Shown piece after piece: positions 61,325-64,000 of a stretch of 64,000 nt of DNA. The position numbers and the translations under genes are program-made. Below the pieces are notes generated by a model. The model searched no databases. It was not told the origin of the DNA and saw only the letters and a list, made by a program, of their open reading frames with translations. Source of the DNA: Ornithodoros turicata (lineage: Eukaryota; Arthropoda; Arachnida; Ixodida; Argasidae); contig NC_088206.1 in assembly GCF_037126465.1 (NCBI RefSeq), positions 52,494,841 to 52,558,840 on the forward strand, given 5' to 3'. The stretch's first letter is position 1, and each line of letters opens with the position of its first letter.

Positions 61325-61723
61325 ATGGAGGACCTGATAAAAAGTTGCTTCGAAAAGGAGGAGCCGCGAAACGATTCATTTATCGCTGCATTTCAATACG
61401 TCCTAGACATGGTCGTATTCGGAGATATGGTGCAAATTATGGAATTCAAGATGCGAGAACTTGTATGTCGAATCTACAATAGTTATAAAAATATTTGCAC
61501 GTCAACATCGGAAGGACCACTTGGGTTGATGGTGGAGTTTTTGAGGTTTGCTAACGAAGAATTGAAATACACTAGACCAAACGTAATTGTAATCATTGCA
61601 ATGGGTATTGCATTAATCAAGAAAGCAATCAGATCAAATTATCATATACAAGCAGTCTATATCGCACGATTCATTACGGATTTGTTGAAATTACACCTGA
61701 CGGTTGAAATGGAAAGTACATAA
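61325..61723 (+). CDS. Unknown protein, possible Bcl-2-like fold
   Basis: From ATG 61325 the frame is 132 codons, rich in hydrophobic, helix-forming segments. The region KYTRPNVIVIIAMGIALIKK is followed about 15 residues on by VYIARFITDLLKLHL. That spacing recalls the BH1 region (helix 5) and following helix of Bcl-2 family proteins, where an N-W-G-R pattern is usual; here the W-G-R is absent. An upstream amphipathic stretch (FGDMVQIMEFKMRELVCRIY) could be the BH3-type helix. Anti-apoptotic Bcl-2 homologues occur in several DNA viruses, reportedly including adintoviruses. This is a hypothesis from pattern only. No C-terminal membrane anchor is seen. Confidence 0.4.
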   Translation: MEDLIKSCFEKEEPRNDSFIAAFQYVLDMVVFGDMVQIMEFKMRELVCRIYNSYKNICTSTSEGPLGLMVEFLRFANEELKYTRPNVIVIIAMGIALIKKAIRSNYHIQAVYIARFITDLLKLHLTVEMEST

Positions 61724-61789
61724 AAAATCTTATCACATGATATATTCCACTAGAGCCTCTACACATTTATTTTATTCTACCAGTCAAGG

Positions 61790-62137
61790 ATGTCGAATGA
61801 ACAGAAGTTCAATATTGTCGTGCAAGGTCTGATGTATCATCACTTATTGGAACTCAACAAACATATCAATTGTGGTGGGCCGCCGGACGATTTTCATCTA
61901 ATACTCTCTTGTACGCCATTCAAGAATCTTCATACAAAGAAAGGAAGCATCAATAAGAGACTGTGCAAGTTCGTCGCAACAAAGTGCAAGTTGATGAAGC
62001 AATACAAACACGGCGACAACATATCACCTGCGTTAATCAACGCTGGATTCAAGCGCCCAATAATCAGAATAAATTACTTTACGTCTTCGGAATTCATCAA
62101 TCAAGACAACAAACGAAAACTTCGGAGTTTGGAATAG
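61790..62137 (+). CDS. Unknown basic protein, 115 codons
   Basis: ATG at 61790 lies 66 bp after the stop of the preceding frame. The product is lysine- and asparagine-rich (KKGSINKRLCKFVATKCKLMKQYKHG), with a few spaced cysteines and no motif that I can name. AATAAA at 62153 lies 16 bp after the stop, a plausible poly(A) signal. Together with 61325-61723 it gives a compact same-strand pair without introns, in AT-rich DNA, which looks more like a viral or selfish-element gene cluster than tick host genes. Confidence 0.4.
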   Translation: MSNEQKFNIVVQGLMYHHLLELNKHINCGGPPDDFHLILSCTPFKNLHTKKGSINKRLCKFVATKCKLMKQYKHGDNISPALINAGFKRPIIRINYFTSSEFINQDNKRKLRSLE

Positions 62138-62253
62138 AATTGTAATTTATCGAAATAAACAAGTGTATAATTGAAATAATAACTGTATTCTTTGTCATCA
62201 TTGCAATATATTCTACACAGCCCAACGAAAACAGCTTATGAACAGGTTGAAGA

Positions 62254-62520
62254 TTGCTACGGAGACACTACGTACAAGGATCTTCGCATGGAATCAGCGC
62301 TGGCAATCAAAGAGATTTTTACACGACCACACTCTATACAACACCGACGCCCGAAGGAAAGAATTGTAGAAGAATCGATAATAGAAATTTAGAGGCATGT
62401 TACATCAATCTTTGCTTACAAAGAGGATCACTAATATTTTGCGAAAGCTTATTTTACGAATTAAATTGCACAGTGTATATATTTTCTCAAACTATTGGAC
62501 AGTTGACAATACTATATTGA
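62254..62520 (+). CDS. Doubtful small frames after the cluster
   Basis: Two overlapping frames (62192-62392 and 62254-62520; first-codon TTG for both, so neither has an ATG at its stated start) follow the 115-codon gene. The first contains YGDTTYKDLRMESALAIKEIFTRPH and could be a small protein from ATG 62288. No family is recognised. I list it because the whole region keeps open frames on the plus strand. Confidence 0.2.
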   Translation: MLRRHYVQGSSHGISAGNQRDFYTTTLYTTPTPEGKNCRRIDNRNLEACYINLCLQRGSLIFCESLFYELNCTVYIFSQTIGQLTILY

Positions 62521-62534
62521 AAGGAATCTATTAT

Positions 62535-64000
62535 CAAATGACGCGAAGGTGGAGTCTACAATTCTAATCATCATAACATGCGGCACACAATTCCAATAAG
62601 ATTTTGGGAGAATCGAATCACACAACTGTCATCAGAAATATTTAATTGCTATACAATGAAGATGAGCACTATGCATAAGATATGTAATTATAATAAGTAA
62701 ATATTCCTTTTGCAAACTTAACCAAAGCAGCACACATAAACGTAGCTTCAATTCACAGAATGTACCCAGGTTCGTGTTTAAATTTTCAAAGTCAAAACTG
62801 TACACTGTTTCTTACAATTTTTTTAAGATGTAGATTAAAAAGCTGTCTATATAGTCACACATTGTATAGAAGATATTTGTTTGTACATTAATTGATAAAA
62901 TTTATCAGATCACATTCCGGAGCAGTGGAGACTATCAGTAAGTGTTTAATTAAAATTTGAACTGCTACCGCAATTTACGAACTGGGTTGTAGAAAGCGTA
63001 ATTTCACAGCTTTAGCTGGCTCCCTTTCATACGCGAAGGTTTTAAGAACTCTTTTGCGATGACAAAGAATTTAATCGAGTGTATTGATGTTTTCTATATA
63101 CTCTATAACGTAATGTGAATTCTCCACGACGTGGATAGTAAAAGTTACGAATATTTTTCGAACAAAATTTACTTAAAACTCGGAGAAAGGCTCACCCGCG
63201 TCGACGAACCCGTTTCCGGAAGAAAGCAACACTCTCGCGTGGGATGCCGCGTTAACGCGTTGGGCGCCGAATCGCGTTCGGTTTCGGAAGGTGTCCGGGA
63301 AACGCTGCCCGGCGTGTGGCCGAAACGCATTCGACGACGCGAGTGACCCTTTCTCCGAGTTTTAAGTAAATTTTGTTCGAAAAATATTCGTAACTTTTAC
63401 TATCCACGTCGTGAAGAATTCACATTACGTTATAGAGTATATAGAAAACATCAATACACTCGATTAAATTCTTTGTCATCGCAAAAGAGTTCTTAAAACC
63501 TTCGCGTATCAAAGGGAGCCAGTTAAAGCTGTGAAATTACGGTTTCTACAACTCAGTTAGTAAATTGCGGTAGCAGTTCAAATTTTAATTAAACACTTAC
63601 TGATAGTCTCCACTGCTCCGGAATGTGATCTGATAAATTTTATCAATTAATGTACAAACAAATATCTTCTATACAATGTGTGACTATATAGACAGCTTTT
63701 TAATCTACATCTTAAAAAATTGTAAGAAACAGTGTACAGTTTTGACTTTGAAAATTTAAACACGAACCTGGGTACATTCTGTGAATTGAAGCTACGTTTA
63801 TGTGTGCTGCTTTGGTTAAGTTTGCAAAAGGAATATTTACTTATTATAATTACATATCTTATGCATAGTGCTCATCTTCATTGTATAGCAATTAAATATT
63901 TCTGATGACAGTTGTGTGATTCGATTCTCCCAAAATCTTATTGGAATTGTGTGCCGCATGTTATGATGATTAGAATTGTAGACTCCACCTTCGCGTCATT
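62535..64000. repeat. Giant palindrome, arms of at least 655 bp, running off the window
   Basis: The left arm (62535-63204) is mirrored by the right arm (63325-64000). The outermost visible bases 'aatgacgcgaagg' (62535) and 'ccttcgcgtcatt' (window end) still match, so the true arms may extend further and could include a mirrored copy of the frames at 61.3-62.5 kb. About half a dozen substitutions between arms are visible (for example at 63019, 63031, 63135), roughly 1%, which argues against a read-through artefact. The central ~120 bp (63205-63324) is unpaired and GC-rich, with a GCGTTAACGC block, in contrast to the AT-rich arms. Confidence 0.9.

Noticed and set aside
62535..64000. Palindrome as a long-read foldback artefact
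   Set aside because: The arms differ at several scattered positions and have an unpaired 120-bp core, which a simple read-through artefact would not produce, though an assembly error cannot be excluded without reads.

Overview
This window looks like gene-poor, transposon-packed nuclear DNA of an arachnid, most likely an ixodid tick. That assignment is an inference. It rests on a tRNA-derived SINE resembling the Ruka family of ticks, I-clade and CR1-type LINEs, Penelope-like elements, PIF/Harbinger and hAT elements, and very many short inverted-repeat elements. I found no convincing multi-exon host gene, rRNA gene or intact tRNA gene. Almost every long open frame belongs to a mobile element.

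Layout. 0-8 kb: LINE remnants (a minus-strand RNase H fragment at about 5.4-6.4 kb, several 3' tails), interspersed repeats shared with 27-42 kb, and a ~116-bp satellite at 6.6-7.3 kb with inverted copies to 8.1 kb. 8.1-8.9 kb: a CR1-type LINE fragment. 8.9-9.3 kb and 21.3-24.3 kb: a dispersed repeat containing a long-stem hammerhead ribozyme. 9.3-13.3 kb: an array of ~230-bp monomers carrying a different hammerhead, arranged as two oppositely oriented blocks and interrupted by a 1.1-kb hAT-like element. 13.3-21.2 kb: a minus-strand Penelope-like element split by a complete LTR retrotransposon (13951-20296) with 5-bp target duplications. Its internal order is gag-protease-integrase-reverse transcriptase-RNase H, the integrase-first arrangement described for the Gmr1 group of Ty3/gypsy elements. 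24-31 kb: a ~290-bp inverted-repeat element, a LINE fragment, a Ruka-like SINE and a 5'-truncated I-clade LINE (584-codon frame). 31-44 kb: foldback elements, some nested, a MADF-domain exon, a Harbinger transposase fragment and a small hAT element with a perfect 8-bp duplication. 44.5-46.9 kb: a second, broken Ty3/gypsy element. 47240-54844: a 7.6-kb PIF/Harbinger element with TTA target duplications, a decayed transposase, ~1-kb internal inverted arms and a solo LTR. 54.9-56.9 kb: a long-inverted-repeat element holding a hAT-like insertion.

From about 58.3 kb to the end the composition changes sharply to AT-rich DNA with small intronless frames, tandem duplications, and finally a giant palindrome (arms of at least 655 bp, about 1% diverged, around a GC-rich core) that runs off the window. 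The frame at 61325-61723 has a possible Bcl-2-like helical pattern. This region could be the end of an integrated large DNA virus or Polinton/adintovirus-like element, but no hallmark gene is in view and that remains a hypothesis.

The strongest observations are the two unrelated hammerhead ribozyme families, the integrase-first gypsy element in a presumed tick, and the AT-rich palindromic end.
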